Positions 9,101 through 19,500 of a stretch of DNA of 64,000 bases are shown here, in pieces. Numbering within the stretch: the first letter of the stretch is position 1; every line of letters starts with the position of its first letter. Origin of the DNA: an uncultured Clostridia bacterium. Its GTDB lineage: Bacteria > Bacillota > Clostridia > UBA1381. Location of the stretch: assembly GCA_934462715.1 (NCBI GenBank), contig CAKSIJ010000004.1:120130-184129 (forward strand). The letters are read 5' to 3'. A program made the translations under genes and the position numbers. The notes below the pieces were generated by a model, which made no database searches, was not told where the DNA came from, and was given only the letters and a program-made list of their open reading frames with translations.

Positions 9101-9129
9101 ATTATATTAGAAAAGTTTGTATCAGTCAA
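9101..9129 (-). promoter_or_regulatory. Sigma-A promoter of the response regulator-kinase operon
   Basis: On the minus strand TTGACT (9129-9124) and TATAAT (9106-9101) are separated by 17 bp, upstream of the regulator start at 9033. Confidence 0.75.
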
Positions 9130-9168
9130 TAAAAACTTAAAAAAGTATTATAAGAACTTAAAATTGTT

Positions 9169-9198
9169 TTACCAAAATAAAAAAATAAATGCTATAAT
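9169..9198 (+). promoter_or_regulatory. Probable promoter of the ABC transporter/surface protein locus
   Basis: A perfect TATAAT (9193-9198) is preceded at 18 bp by TTACCA (9169-9174), a weak -35. A poor -35 suits a promoter that needs activation by the divergent AraC-type regulator. No clear direct repeat for that regulator was recognised. Confidence 0.45.
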
Positions 9199-9270
9199 TT
9201 TAATATAAAAAGCAGTTATAAAACAGAGCGCTGTTCTCGCAGCGGCTTTCAAGGGAGGAAAAAATAAAAA

Positions 9271-10230
9271 ATGAGAGCAGAGAAAGAAAAGAAAGCAATG
9301 CGGCAAATCAATCCGGAAAAAAAGAGGAAAAAGATAAGCGGCAGGGAGTGGCAATGGATACAGATGAGCATATTTCCGGTACTGCATACATTTATATTCA
9401 GCTACTGTACGCTGTACGGACTTTTAATTGCGTTTAAGGACTACAAATACAGTCTCGGAATCTGGGGCAGTAAATGGGTGGGACTTAACAATTTCAAGTT
9501 TTTCGTTCTGTCCAACGATTGTCTGCGGCTTGTAAAAAACACGATTTCGTTAAACGCACTGTTTATAGTAACGATTATGGCGGCGGAAATTGCGCTGGCG
9601 ATTGTATTTTACGAAATTACCAGCAGACGTGCGCTGAAAGCATATCAGACGATTCTGATTACGCCGAATTTTATTTCATGGGTAACGGTCGGATATGTTG
9701 TGTACGCATTCTTGCAGCCGCAGTACGGAATAGTTAACAACATATTGAGAAGCCTCGGACTTGAGGGAATACAGTTTTACAACGAGCCTGCCGTCTGGCC
9801 GGCGATATTAAACTTCGCACAGGTTTGGAAGGGTGTCGGAATGGGCTGTATAATTTATTATGCAACGCTCATGGGAATAGATAACACCCTGTATGAAGCG
9901 GCAAGAATCGACGGTGCCACAAAGTGGCAGGAAATAAAGCATATAACGCTTCCGATGCTGTCAAGGCTTATCGTGCTTCAGCTGATAATGGCGGTCGGAG
10001 GAATATTCAATTCCGATTTCGGTCTTTTCTATCAGTTGACAAGAGATTCGGGCGCACTTTACAAAACCACCGACGTTATCGATACATACCTTTACAGAAC
10101 AATGAGGGTTATCGGCGACATGAAGCTTTCAAGTGCGGTAGGACTTTTAAAATCGGTTGTCGGATTTATGCTTGTATATCTGACAAACTTTATTGTAAGA
10201 AAATACGATGAAGAATTAAGTTTGTTCTAA
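9271..10230 (+). CDS. ABC sugar transporter permease, LplB-type
   Basis: This 319-residue inner-membrane permease has six predicted transmembrane helices after a basic cytoplasmic N-terminus. The ATPase-coupling EAA loop YEAARIDGATKWQEIKHITLP lies at about 208-228. It closely resembles the LplB/YteP group of carbohydrate uptake (CUT1) permeases, which import oligosaccharides such as unsaturated rhamnogalacturonan or other complex glycans. A GGGAGG ribosome-binding site precedes the ATG. It pairs with the second permease 22 bp downstream and the lipoprotein at 11294. No ATPase subunit is encoded nearby, as is usual for this family, which shares an MsmX-like ATPase encoded elsewhere. Confidence 0.93.
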   Translation: MRAEKEKKAMRQINPEKKRKKISGREWQWIQMSIFPVLHTFIFSYCTLYGLLIAFKDYKYSLGIWGSKWVGLNNFKFFVLSNDCLRLVKNTISLNALFIVTIMAAEIALAIVFYEITSRRALKAYQTILITPNFISWVTVGYVVYAFLQPQYGIVNNILRSLGLEGIQFYNEPAVWPAILNFAQVWKGVGMGCIIYYATLMGIDNTLYEAARIDGATKWQEIKHITLPMLSRLIVLQLIMAVGGIFNSDFGLFYQLTRDSGALYKTTDVIDTYLYRTMRVIGDMKLSSAVGLLKSVVGFMLVYLTNFIVRKYDEELSLF

Positions 10231-10252
10231 TTGGCAGAAAGGGAATGAAAAA

Positions 10253-11137
10253 ATGAACGGAAAAAGAAAAATTAAAGTAAGTCAGATTGTCTTAAATATT
10301 ATACTGATACTGATGTGCGCAATGACGCTGTATCCGCTTTTATTGTGTCTGGGCGTATCGTTCTCGGAGGAACAGGACGTTTTGAAATACGGATACGCCA
10401 TGATACCCAGGCATTTCAGCCTTGCGGCATACAAGTATGTATTTGCAAATCCGAAAAGCATTATAGACGCATACACCGTAACGATAATATTCTCGGTTGC
10501 AGGCACGCTCGGAATGTTGATATTCAATTCGATGATGGCATATCCGCTGTCAAGACAAAAGTACAGATTCAAAAACGGGCTGAATTTCTATTTTTACTTT
10601 ACCTGTCTTTTCGGCGGCGGACTTGTTCCGACATATTTGTTGTATACAAGGTATCTTCATTTGAGCGATACCATATGGGTGTACATAATCCCGGGACTGG
10701 TAAGCGCATGGACTATCTTCTATATAAGAGCGTCCTTCCAGGCGCTGCCGGAGGAGATAATAGAGTCTGCGGTTCTGGACGGGGCGAGCGAGTGGAGAAT
10801 TTTGGTTACGTTTATGATACCGCTGTCAAAGCCGGTTCTTGCAACACTGGCGCTCCAGTCATTTCTGGGAAAATGGAACGATTGGTACACCTCAATGCTT
10901 TACATAAACGACAAAATGAACTTGATAAGCTTACAGTACCTGTTGCAGAGAATAATGCTCAACGCAAAGCTTTTGCAGGATAACAACACATCGGGGCTGA
11001 TAGATGTGTCGCTGATACCGGGAGAAACCGCAAACATGGCTATGATGTTTGTTGTCACCGGCCCGGCGCTTATAGTATTCCCGTTCTTCCAGAAGTATTT
11101 TGTAAAGGGTATGGTTATCGGCTCGGTTAAGGGTTAA
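10253..11137 (+). CDS. ABC sugar transporter permease, YtcP-type
   Basis: This 294-residue partner permease (CUT1 family, YtcP/YesQ-like) has six predicted transmembrane helices and the EAA loop ESAVLDGASEWRILVTFMIPLS at about 169-190. It ends with the typical KYFVKGMVIGSVKG tail. It follows the LplB-type gene by 22 bp and should form the heterodimeric channel with it. The substrate is presumably an oligosaccharide released by the surface proteins encoded downstream; this is inferred from neighbours only. Confidence 0.93.
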   Translation: MNGKRKIKVSQIVLNIILILMCAMTLYPLLLCLGVSFSEEQDVLKYGYAMIPRHFSLAAYKYVFANPKSIIDAYTVTIIFSVAGTLGMLIFNSMMAYPLSRQKYRFKNGLNFYFYFTCLFGGGLVPTYLLYTRYLHLSDTIWVYIIPGLVSAWTIFYIRASFQALPEEIIESAVLDGASEWRILVTFMIPLSKPVLATLALQSFLGKWNDWYTSMLYINDKMNLISLQYLLQRIMLNAKLLQDNNTSGLIDVSLIPGETANMAMMFVVTGPALIVFPFFQKYFVKGMVIGSVKG

Positions 11138-11293
11138 TATGTAAATTGAAGCTGCAATTCCAATCGGAAAGGGGGATAACGGAAAATAAAGTGTCAGACG
11201 CTGTTAATAAGAGAGGTGATACGAAAAAATATTATAATAAGATAAAATAACAACAATCATAAAAACAACAATAAAGAAGTGAGGACTAAAAAA

Positions 11294-12742
11294 ATGAAAA
11301 GAAAAATTATATCTGTTATGTTGCTGTCTGCAATGCTTATAACGGCGGCGGCAGGCTGCAAAAAGACTGAGGAAACCGTAGACAACAAGCCTGTTCTTAA
11401 GGTTTATATGCCGAATATGGCGGGAACAATAACTGATCTGGATGAGGTTATAGCAAAGGCAAACGAGCTTGTTGCGGACAAAATCGGCGCAAAAATGGAG
11501 TTTATTTACATAGACGTTGGAGCGTACACCGAAAAAATGAACATGAAGCTTGCTTCAAATGAAGAATTTGATATATGTTTCACATCGGGCTGGCTGAATC
11601 CTTATGAAAAGGCTGTAAAGAACGGCTCATACTATCCGATGAAAAAGCTGATAGATGAGAACTGCCCGGAGCTGTGGGACACAATGGAGGACTACTGGTG
11701 GGAGGCTGCAACCTATGATGATGATATATACGGCGTTCCGAATCAGCAGATAGTCAGCACGATACCGGCAATGACGATGAATAAGAAATGGGCTGAAAAG
11801 TATAATCTTGACGTTGATTCAATAAAAACCATTGACGATATTGAGCCGTTCTTAAAGCAGATTCACGACAATGAGCCGGACGTTTATCCGGTAAGACCTG
11901 CCGGACTGGGCTATAAAACAAAATATGAAAGCATTATTTCCTGCATAAGACTTGACGGAAGCAACGAGAATGAATATAAGGCGGTTTTTGAGTGGGACGA
12001 TCCCAATTATATGAGATCAATAGAAAAAATGAGAGATTGGTTCAAAAAGGGCTACATAAGACAGGATATTGCGTCGGTTATCGATGACAACAACGATTTC
12101 AAGGGAAACAAATACGTTATTACCGCAACAGGCTGGAAGCCCGGCTTTGAAGCTTCACAGGCGGCACAGCTCGGCGGAGAGCATATTGCGATACTTCTTG
12201 ACGATCACGTTACCGTTAACAAGGGCAGCTGTCTTGCAACCATGTGGGCAATCAGCGCAAACACAAAGTACCCGGCAGAATCCATAAAGCTTATAAACGA
12301 GTTTGAAACAAATAAAGAGCTTTACAATCTGCTTTGCTACGGTATCGAGGGCAAGCACTATGAATGGATTGACAGCGAGCACGTCAGACAAAACAAGGAC
12401 AGCGGATATTTTATGAATCAGGCATGGGCGTTCGGGAATCAGTTTAACGCATATATCAGAGAGGGTGAGGACACCAACGTTTGGGTAGAAACCAAGAAGA
12501 TAAATGCGGAAGCTGTACCGGCAAGACTTATGGAGTTTGAATTTGACAATTCCAACGTTCAGATGGAAATTTCGCAGTGTGAAACAGTACAGAGTGAATT
12601 TAAAAATATCTTCAACGGCTCTGCGGACTACACAACTCAGTTCCCCGAATACAAGGAAAGAATGATGAAAGCCGGAGCGCAGAATATTTTAAACGAGGTT
12701 CAAAGACAGCTTGACGAATTTGCAAAAACACAGAAAAAGTAA
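11294..12742 (+). CDS. Extracellular solute-binding lipoprotein, LipO-type
   Basis: The 482-residue precursor starts MKRKIISVMLL and has a lipobox TAAAGC with Cys22 as the lipidation site. The mature protein is therefore anchored on the outer face of the membrane. The body is a type-1 solute-binding fold of the LipO/YtcQ group paired with LplB/YtcP permeases, containing the stretches FDICFTSGWLNPY and NKGSCLATMWAIS. The ATG at 11294 follows a GTGAGG ribosome-binding site; the GTG at 11279 is part of that signal. A gap of about 155 bp without features separates it from the permease gene, so its expression level may be set separately. It would deliver an oligosaccharide to the two permeases. 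Confidence 0.91.
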   Translation: MKRKIISVMLLSAMLITAAAGCKKTEETVDNKPVLKVYMPNMAGTITDLDEVIAKANELVADKIGAKMEFIYIDVGAYTEKMNMKLASNEEFDICFTSGWLNPYEKAVKNGSYYPMKKLIDENCPELWDTMEDYWWEAATYDDDIYGVPNQQIVSTIPAMTMNKKWAEKYNLDVDSIKTIDDIEPFLKQIHDNEPDVYPVRPAGLGYKTKYESIISCIRLDGSNENEYKAVFEWDDPNYMRSIEKMRDWFKKGYIRQDIASVIDDNNDFKGNKYVITATGWKPGFEASQAAQLGGEHIAILLDDHVTVNKGSCLATMWAISANTKYPAESIKLINEFETNKELYNLLCYGIEGKHYEWIDSEHVRQNKDSGYFMNQAWAFGNQFNAYIREGEDTNVWVETKKINAEAVPARLMEFEFDNSNVQMEISQCETVQSEFKNIFNGSADYTTQFPEYKERMMKAGAQNILNEVQRQLDEFAKTQKK

Positions 12743-12775
12743 TTGCATGATAAAGGAATTGAAAGGACAGTTTGT

Positions 12776-13840
12776 ATGAAACAGTATAAAATGGGAATTG
12801 TCGGACTCGGAGATATGTCAAGGTATCATATCTGGGCATTGGAGGACAAGGGCTATGAGAGAGTAATCATTAAGGGAGTATACGATATAAACGGTGAAAA
12901 ATATGAGTTTGCGAACAAAAAAGGGTATCATATATACAGCTCATATGAAGATATGCTCTCTGATGATGAAATAGATATTGTACTTATAGCGACCTCGAAC
13001 GAGGTACATAAGGAGCTTTCGATAAAGGCTCTTGAAGCAGGGAAGAATGTACTTTGCGAAAAGCCGGTTACACCGACCTCGGCGGAACTTCTCGAAATCA
13101 TGAGCGTTGCCGAAAAAAGCGGAAAAGTATTCACGATTGACCAGAACCGCAGAGTCAACAAGGACTTTGTTCTTATGAAACGCTGTGTGGAAAGCGGTAT
13201 GATAGGAAAGCCGTACATCATAGAGTCAAGCGTGGATAACGAAAACGGTATGCCGTCCGGTTGGAGAACAATAAAAAGGCTCGGCGGCGGTATGCTTCTT
13301 GACTGGGGAGTGCATTTGCTTGACCAGCTGATGTATATGTATGACGAAAAGGTTGTAAACGTATTCTGCAAAATGTATAAGCTTCAATATCCCGAGGTTG
13401 AGGATAACTTTACTTTGACAATCACATTTGAAAGCGGACTTACAGCTCATATAAGGGTGGAAACCAACAACTTTATAAAGCACCCGAGATGGCTTGTTAT
13501 GGGCGAAAAGGGAACGCTTAAAATAGATGATTGGGATTGCAGGGGCGAGGTTATAAGTACAGACGAAGAAACGAGGTGGACTGACGACGTTATTTACACA
13601 AGCGCAGAAACTATCAAGGCACAAAAACCGGACGGAGAGAGAAAGACGGTAAAAACCGAATTGACCGCACCGGAGGACTTTAATGACAGTATAACAGCGG
13701 TTTATGAGCAGATGATTGACGCAATTGAGAAAAAGGCGGAGCTTACAATCAAGCCGGAGCAGGCTTTGAGAGTTATAAAGGTAATGGAAGCCGCTTTTGA
13801 ATCGAGCGAAAAATCGGAAGCAATCAAAACTAATATTTAA
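12776..13840 (+). CDS. Gfo/Idh/MocA family oxidoreductase
   Basis: This 354-residue cytoplasmic NAD(P)-dependent dehydrogenase has an N-terminal Rossmann motif (GIVGLGDMSRYHIWAL). The signature CEKPVTPTSAELLEIM carries the catalytic EKP lysine, and the C-terminal alpha/beta domain contains GGGMLLDWGVHLLDQLMYMY with the conserved Asp-His pair. Members oxidise or epimerise sugars, inositols or glycosidic bonds by a redox mechanism. The start at 12776 gives the expected glycine motif near the N-terminus and has AAGGA upstream. It lies between the binding protein and the surface proteins, so it probably acts on an imported sugar. The substrate is unknown. Confidence 0.92.
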   Translation: MKQYKMGIVGLGDMSRYHIWALEDKGYERVIIKGVYDINGEKYEFANKKGYHIYSSYEDMLSDDEIDIVLIATSNEVHKELSIKALEAGKNVLCEKPVTPTSAELLEIMSVAEKSGKVFTIDQNRRVNKDFVLMKRCVESGMIGKPYIIESSVDNENGMPSGWRTIKRLGGGMLLDWGVHLLDQLMYMYDEKVVNVFCKMYKLQYPEVEDNFTLTITFESGLTAHIRVETNNFIKHPRWLVMGEKGTLKIDDWDCRGEVISTDEETRWTDDVIYTSAETIKAQKPDGERKTVKTELTAPEDFNDSITAVYEQMIDAIEKKAELTIKPEQALRVIKVMEAAFESSEKSEAIKTNI

Positions 13841-13858
13841 TTTAAAGGAGAGTTTGAT

Positions 13859-16441
13859 ATGAAAAAATTAACATCATTAATTCTGACAATAGCAATGGTA
13901 TTGTCCTTAATGACATCGGCGGCTGTTGTAAGCGCCGAGGGAACAACTGAAACACTATCGGTAATTAATTTTTCGGGAACTACAACCTATTATTCAAAGG
14001 TCGGAGCTGAGGGAAAGCTTGTAGGTAAGTTTTCGGTAACGGATAACATAGTTGATGAAGATACTGGAATAATGACCCCGAATACAATAGATTATAAGCT
14101 TGACGAGTATACAGGCGGAGAACTTGTATATACAAGTGAAAACCCCGATGTAATTGCAAGCGTTAATCGTGACGGAAGCTTTACTACCGTAGGCTACGGC
14201 TATACCGTAATTACCGCAACTGCTTATGATAAGGATAATATAGCAAAAGCAGAGGGCAGCGTTGTTATTACGGTGTTTGACAGCTTTAACGACGGTATTG
14301 ATAATGATACAAATATGAAAGATGTTGCATACGCAAAAGATCCGGAAACTAACAAGGAAAACTTTGAGCCGGGAAACCCGGATAAAATCGGCAACAGAGA
14401 TAAGAGTGTAAGCTTGCTCATAGATGACGGCGAGTATTACTGGAGTACATCAAACTATGCTACCAACAGTTATACCAAAAAAGTTGACCCGGAAGATGAA
14501 AATCATACAGTAATGACGCCTACAAGCAGTCAAGCCAATTATTTCTTCTATGGCTATCCCTATCCGACTCATGCTTGGAACGCTAAATATTTAGCATGGC
14601 AGACAAAGGAAAGAGTAACAAATGTTTGGTTCTATGACAGCATGGAAACAGTTAACAATTCTGTATTTTTAAGCTTTTGTCATAACTTGGCAAATACTTC
14701 GCAAGGTATAAAATTCGGATATAACAAGGATAACAGATATCTTGTGACATCATCGCAGAATTACGGCACAGCAATCGGTGATTCGGAAATGAGCAAGGTG
14801 TCAGATGTGCAGAGAAGCAAGGGATGGCATCAGCTTGTGCTTGTAACTGAAAAGGCAAAGCACCTTGATCCGTCAAAAAATATCTATGCTAAGTTTTATA
14901 TTGACGGTCACTTGATTTATGCTGCGGATATTTATACCGAAAAAAATAATGATATGATGATAAAGGGAATAGCTCTCCAAAACGGAAATACATATTTTGA
15001 CGAGATCTATTCGGTTGAATACAAAAAGCCCGTTGAGATAAGCGTTATGCCGGAAAACAATGCGCAGAATGTACCGGTTGAAACAAAATTTGAAATCAAT
15101 TTCGGACGTGAGGTTGAAAACACAGACGGAATTACAGTAACCTGTAACGGAACAGCGGTTGAACCCACAATTACACAAAATGCCGGCAGAGTAACTGTTG
15201 ACTGCGGTATACTTGAAAAGAACGCTGATTATACGGTAACTGTAGGAAATACGGTTACATTCAAGGACAGAAGCCAAATGCCGGAAAATCTCGTATTTAA
15301 CTACAAAACGGCAGACGGTACTTCGGTAACCGATTCTATGGGAAGAAAGTACAGCGTTGTGGGAAGCAAGTATATTTCGTTTGATGACAGCACAAAGTCT
15401 GTTGAAGATTACGGTATGAATTATGTTATGAGCACAGACGGTTTTGAATCAAAGATTGAAAACGGTGCGGCAACATTTACAAAGAAAACAACACTCAGCG
15501 ACGGTTCAGCTAACAACAAAGCAAACTTTATCTTATTAAATTATCTTTCGTCTATTGATCCGCAGGCTACAACAGATATGCCGAAAGCGGGAGCAATTGA
15601 CAGATACGTTATAAAATATAAGACAAAAATTAATGAGTATGCAAATGATTCCAATCTCGTACGTCCGATATGGTCACTTATGGCAGCAGGAAACAATAAA
15701 AACAATTCTGCATTTTTCAGAAGTGAAAGAATGGATTACTTTAAGTTACTTGAAACAACAATTGTAGGCGAAGGTGATAACCGCCGACTCAGATTGACAT
15801 CTAACGGTGCTGATTTGATTAATCTTAAGGATTTAAGCAACTGGAACGAGGTTTGCTATATAGTTGACATCAACAATTGGGAAACCGGCAATAATGCTAC
15901 CGTAAATCTTAGTGTAAACGGAAATGACGGAGGTACTATAGCGGCAGATACAGCTGCATACAGAGGAAATAATCAGACTGTCGGAATAGACCGTCTGGGA
16001 AGAATAGCAATGTGCTTTGTAGAGGGACAAATGCAGCAGGATACAACAATTTCTGTAAAGGATTTTGAAATCTATGCACTCCAAAAGAAATGCGACTACA
16101 GCAATCTTACCGTTACCGATACAGAGGGTACTGAATTAACCTCGGCAAATATCGCCGGACAAACCGTTAACGTATCGCTTGACGTTGTAAACAACAACGC
16201 TTTAGTACCGAATCAGGAGCTTACAGCAACTGTTGTTATCTACAACAACGAGGGCGAAGCAAAGCTTGTTACCGCTGCAAAGGCTGTTACCACAGCAGAG
16301 CTCGGAAAGGTTACGAACGTTAAGGTTGAAAACATAGCAATACCCGAGCAGGGAGAGGGCGACGGATATCAGATGCGTATCTTCATCTGGGATAACTACA
16401 ACAACCTTGTACCTTTAACCGATAAAATAAGCTTTAAATAA
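13859..16441 (+). CDS. Secreted multidomain Ig-like/LamG-like protein, function unknown
   Basis: This 860-residue protein has a Sec signal peptide (MKKLTSLILTIAMVLSLM, cleavage after VVSA near residue 26). I can see a bacterial Ig-like segment at about 30-140 (VYTSENPDVIASVNRDGSFTT, BIG2-like). A LamG/concanavalin-like region at about 180-390 has WFYD, GWHQLVLV and FYIDGHLIYAADIY motifs. An SbsA-type Ig domain at about 392-485 starts ISVMPENNAQNVPVETKFEI. A second LamG-like region (about 500-745) and a C-terminal Ig-like domain follow. No SLH, LPXTG or catalytic motif is evident, so it is probably a secreted glycan-binding protein. The WF-D...GWHQ...YxDG arrangement recurs in the SLH protein at 19948, so the two share ancestry. 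It follows the oxidoreductase by 18 bp. Confidence 0.75.
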   Translation: MKKLTSLILTIAMVLSLMTSAAVVSAEGTTETLSVINFSGTTTYYSKVGAEGKLVGKFSVTDNIVDEDTGIMTPNTIDYKLDEYTGGELVYTSENPDVIASVNRDGSFTTVGYGYTVITATAYDKDNIAKAEGSVVITVFDSFNDGIDNDTNMKDVAYAKDPETNKENFEPGNPDKIGNRDKSVSLLIDDGEYYWSTSNYATNSYTKKVDPEDENHTVMTPTSSQANYFFYGYPYPTHAWNAKYLAWQTKERVTNVWFYDSMETVNNSVFLSFCHNLANTSQGIKFGYNKDNRYLVTSSQNYGTAIGDSEMSKVSDVQRSKGWHQLVLVTEKAKHLDPSKNIYAKFYIDGHLIYAADIYTEKNNDMMIKGIALQNGNTYFDEIYSVEYKKPVEISVMPENNAQNVPVETKFEINFGREVENTDGITVTCNGTAVEPTITQNAGRVTVDCGILEKNADYTVTVGNTVTFKDRSQMPENLVFNYKTADGTSVTDSMGRKYSVVGSKYISFDDSTKSVEDYGMNYVMSTDGFESKIENGAATFTKKTTLSDGSANNKANFILLNYLSSIDPQATTDMPKAGAIDRYVIKYKTKINEYANDSNLVRPIWSLMAAGNNKNNSAFFRSERMDYFKLLETTIVGEGDNRRLRLTSNGADLINLKDLSNWNEVCYIVDINNWETGNNATVNLSVNGNDGGTIAADTAAYRGNNQTVGIDRLGRIAMCFVEGQMQQDTTISVKDFEIYALQKKCDYSNLTVTDTEGTELTSANIAGQTVNVSLDVVNNNALVPNQELTATVVIYNNEGEAKLVTAAKAVTTAELGKVTNVKVENIAIPEQGEGDGYQMRIFIWDNYNNLVPLTDKISFK

Positions 16442-16450
16442 TTAGTATGG

Positions 16451-16494
16451 ATTTGCCGGCAAATTTGAATTTATAACACAATTTGCCGGCAAAT
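16451..16494. repeat. Two identical 14-bp palindromes exactly 30 bp apart
   Basis: ATTTGCCGGCAAAT occurs at 16451-16464 and again at 16481-16494. Each copy is a perfect palindrome and the repeat distance is 30 bp, close to three helical turns. The pair lies in the short gap before the beta-helix gene at 16520. It could be a dimer-binding operator pair or a hairpin that punctuates the mRNA. There is no U-tract, so it is not a standard terminator. Confidence 0.8.
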
Positions 16495-16519
16495 GCCGCT
16501 GAATGTAAAGGAGCAAGCC

Positions 16520-19500
16520 ATGAAAAAAACTATATCGCTGCTGTTGGGAGCGGCGTTGATTTCGGCAAACGTTATACTTCCCGTTTCCGCCGGTGCGCAG
16601 GAAAGCACGGATAAATTAAATATCCATGACCCCGTGATAAACTATGAAGAGGGAACGGTAACGGTAAGCGGATATATAACGGATTTTGTCTATAACAAAT
16701 ACGATCCTGTTACAATCAATCTGATTGTAACAGACGGAACTGATTACGATACCTTTAAAACGGATCTTAGCGGACTGGTATATCTGAATGAGATACCTGT
16801 CGGCAAGGACGGAAAATTTGAATGGGTATATGATGATGGACTGAATGAGGGAGAACATGTTGTTAACAGAACGCTGTTTTTTACAAACCCTTACAGCGGT
16901 GAAAGAAAAACCGCAGACTATATGCTGTCGGACGGCACAGGCTTTGACGAAGTCTTAAACGCACAGCTGCTGGCAGAAGCCGGAAGCCCTGTTTACTATG
17001 TAAACGGAACTCTTTATGAAAGCAGTAAAGCGGCTTATTCGCAAAACGGAAATGTTTATCTCCCGAAAGAAATGCTTGATAACGCAAAAATATCTTATAC
17101 CGCAGACGGAGGCTTTGTAAACGCTGACGCTATAAGCGGAGATAAATATATATCGCAGTCTACCGGACTTGTCGTTATTGGAAAGAGCGATTGCGCCGAG
17201 TTTGATAACACGATAGTCGGCACAATGTTCGGCGTGTACGTCACAACGGAGGGTGACGATAACAACAACGGTACGGTAAATAAGCCGGTCAAGAGCATTG
17301 AAAGAGCGGTTGAATTGTCCGAACAGGCTAAGATTAAGCACAAAACGGTCTATGTCAAGGGCGGAGAATACATCACCTCGGGAACGATTGCACTTGATTC
17401 GGGCAACAGAGGTCTGACGATTAAAGCTCTTTGCGGCGAAAAGGTAACCGTAAGAAGAAACAGCTTTATTCCAAAGGAAAGCTTCGGCACTGCCGATGAT
17501 AATGCAATTTCGTCACTGAAATTCCCGGCCTCCGTTAAAGGCAAGCTTATGGTGACCGATTTGTCGGCTTATGACCTTGTAAAGATTGCCGACACACAGA
17601 AAAATGAGTACAGCTCAACGAACTATGAAATACCACGGTATTATCATGTATACCAAGACGGAATAAAGCAGACTCTGGCAAGGTGGCCGAACGGTGAAAA
17701 ATTCTCAAATTACAGTCAATCCTCGGAAAAGGGCAGTTTTGACGATATTGAAAAGCTTACTTTGTGGAGCGGAGCTAAGGACGCATATACCTACAGCTGT
17801 GCAGGCAGCGGCTACGATGTATCGAGAAACCTTATAACGGGAATTGATATGGATAAGAAGCAATTTATCGTTGCCGACAATTCGAGAGCATACCCGGGCG
17901 GAAGATTCTTTGTTTACAATATGCCGCAGGAGCTTGACGTTCCGGGCGAATGGTATATCGACTATGACACCAAAAAGCTTTACTATTACCCGATTGACGG
18001 CTTTGACGGAATCGATTTTGTTTCGGAGGGCAAGCCCTTTGTTACGATTAACGGTACCTCCGGTATCACGCTTGACGGTATTGATTTTGAGTATACACGT
18101 GAAAATGCGATAAATCTGGATAATTCCGCAAATGTCACAATCTGCAATTCAACAATTCACGGTATCACGGGAACTGCCGTTTATGTAAGACACGCAAACA
18201 ATTTAACAGTCCGTAACTGTGAAATGTACGATTTGGGTCTTGGCGGAGTTAAGATGTGGCAGGATGGCAAAGACGATAACGCCGTACCGTGCAATAATAA
18301 GGTAACGAATTGTCACATTTACGATTTCAGCGTGAACATGAATACCAACCAGTACGGAATTTATTCTAACGGTCCGGGAGCGGAAATATCGAACAATACG
18401 GTACACGGCGCAAACCACATAGGTATTGCGTTTGCCGGAAGCGATGTGACCGTTTCGGGTAACGAGGTCTACGAGGTGGGCAGAGAAACAGGCGACGCCG
18501 GCGGTATTCACTGCGGCGGCACATACACTCAGCAGGGTATAAAAATCGACCGCAACTTCCTGCATGATATCGATTACTATATCTTCTCGGTTTACTGCGA
18601 TGACAGAATAAGCGGAGTTGAGGTAACAAACAATATATTCAAGGATACCAACTGGATAGGACAGTTCAGCTCGGGACGTAACAATACATTTAGCGGAAAC
18701 CTTGTTATAAACAGCGGTTATCTGAATTATACAAACGACGCCGCAAACGGCGGCTGGAGAAGTCCGTCAAAGAAATTTATACAGGTAACAGTTCTGGATA
18801 AGATTGCGGACGGTACGATAAATGAAAGTGCATGGAGAGCAAAATACAGAGGCTTCGGTGAATTTCTTGATGAAATCAAAAAAGCAAATGAAGATAATGA
18901 TTTCTTAGAACTTTCATTTGACAACAATCAAACCTTTGATACCTATTACAAAACTCTCGGTTTGCCGAAGAATTTCATCTACGAGAACAACACCTTTGTA
19001 AAAACCGATGATTATGAAAGAAGAACGAATCATTTTGATTCGGGATATGCAAAGGATTCCACGGAAACACATCTTTCAAAGGACGCAGGCGTAAGAAAGT
19101 ATTCCGACAGAATACAGGAGGAAACGCTTCTGACTTCAATACCGGAGTATGACACATCATCAATAGGAAGCACGCTTAAAAGCACTGTAACCGCACCCCG
19201 GGCTGTATATCCGAAAAACAATGACAGCCTTGAATCCGGAAGCTTTACGGCAGTATGGAACAATGCTCACGGAATAAACAAATACAGACTCACAATTGCC
19301 GATAACGCTGATTTTAATAATCCCGTTGTTGACAAGGTGGTTTATTACAACTATTATGACGTTGAGGGTCTTGCAAACGGTAATTATTTCGCAAAAATCA
19401 CGGCACTCGATCAAAGACAGCAGTGCTATGATGAAGCGGAAACAACTGTAGCTTTCTCGGTAGGTGAAAACGAAACCGAAAGAACGGTAACCGAAAATGA

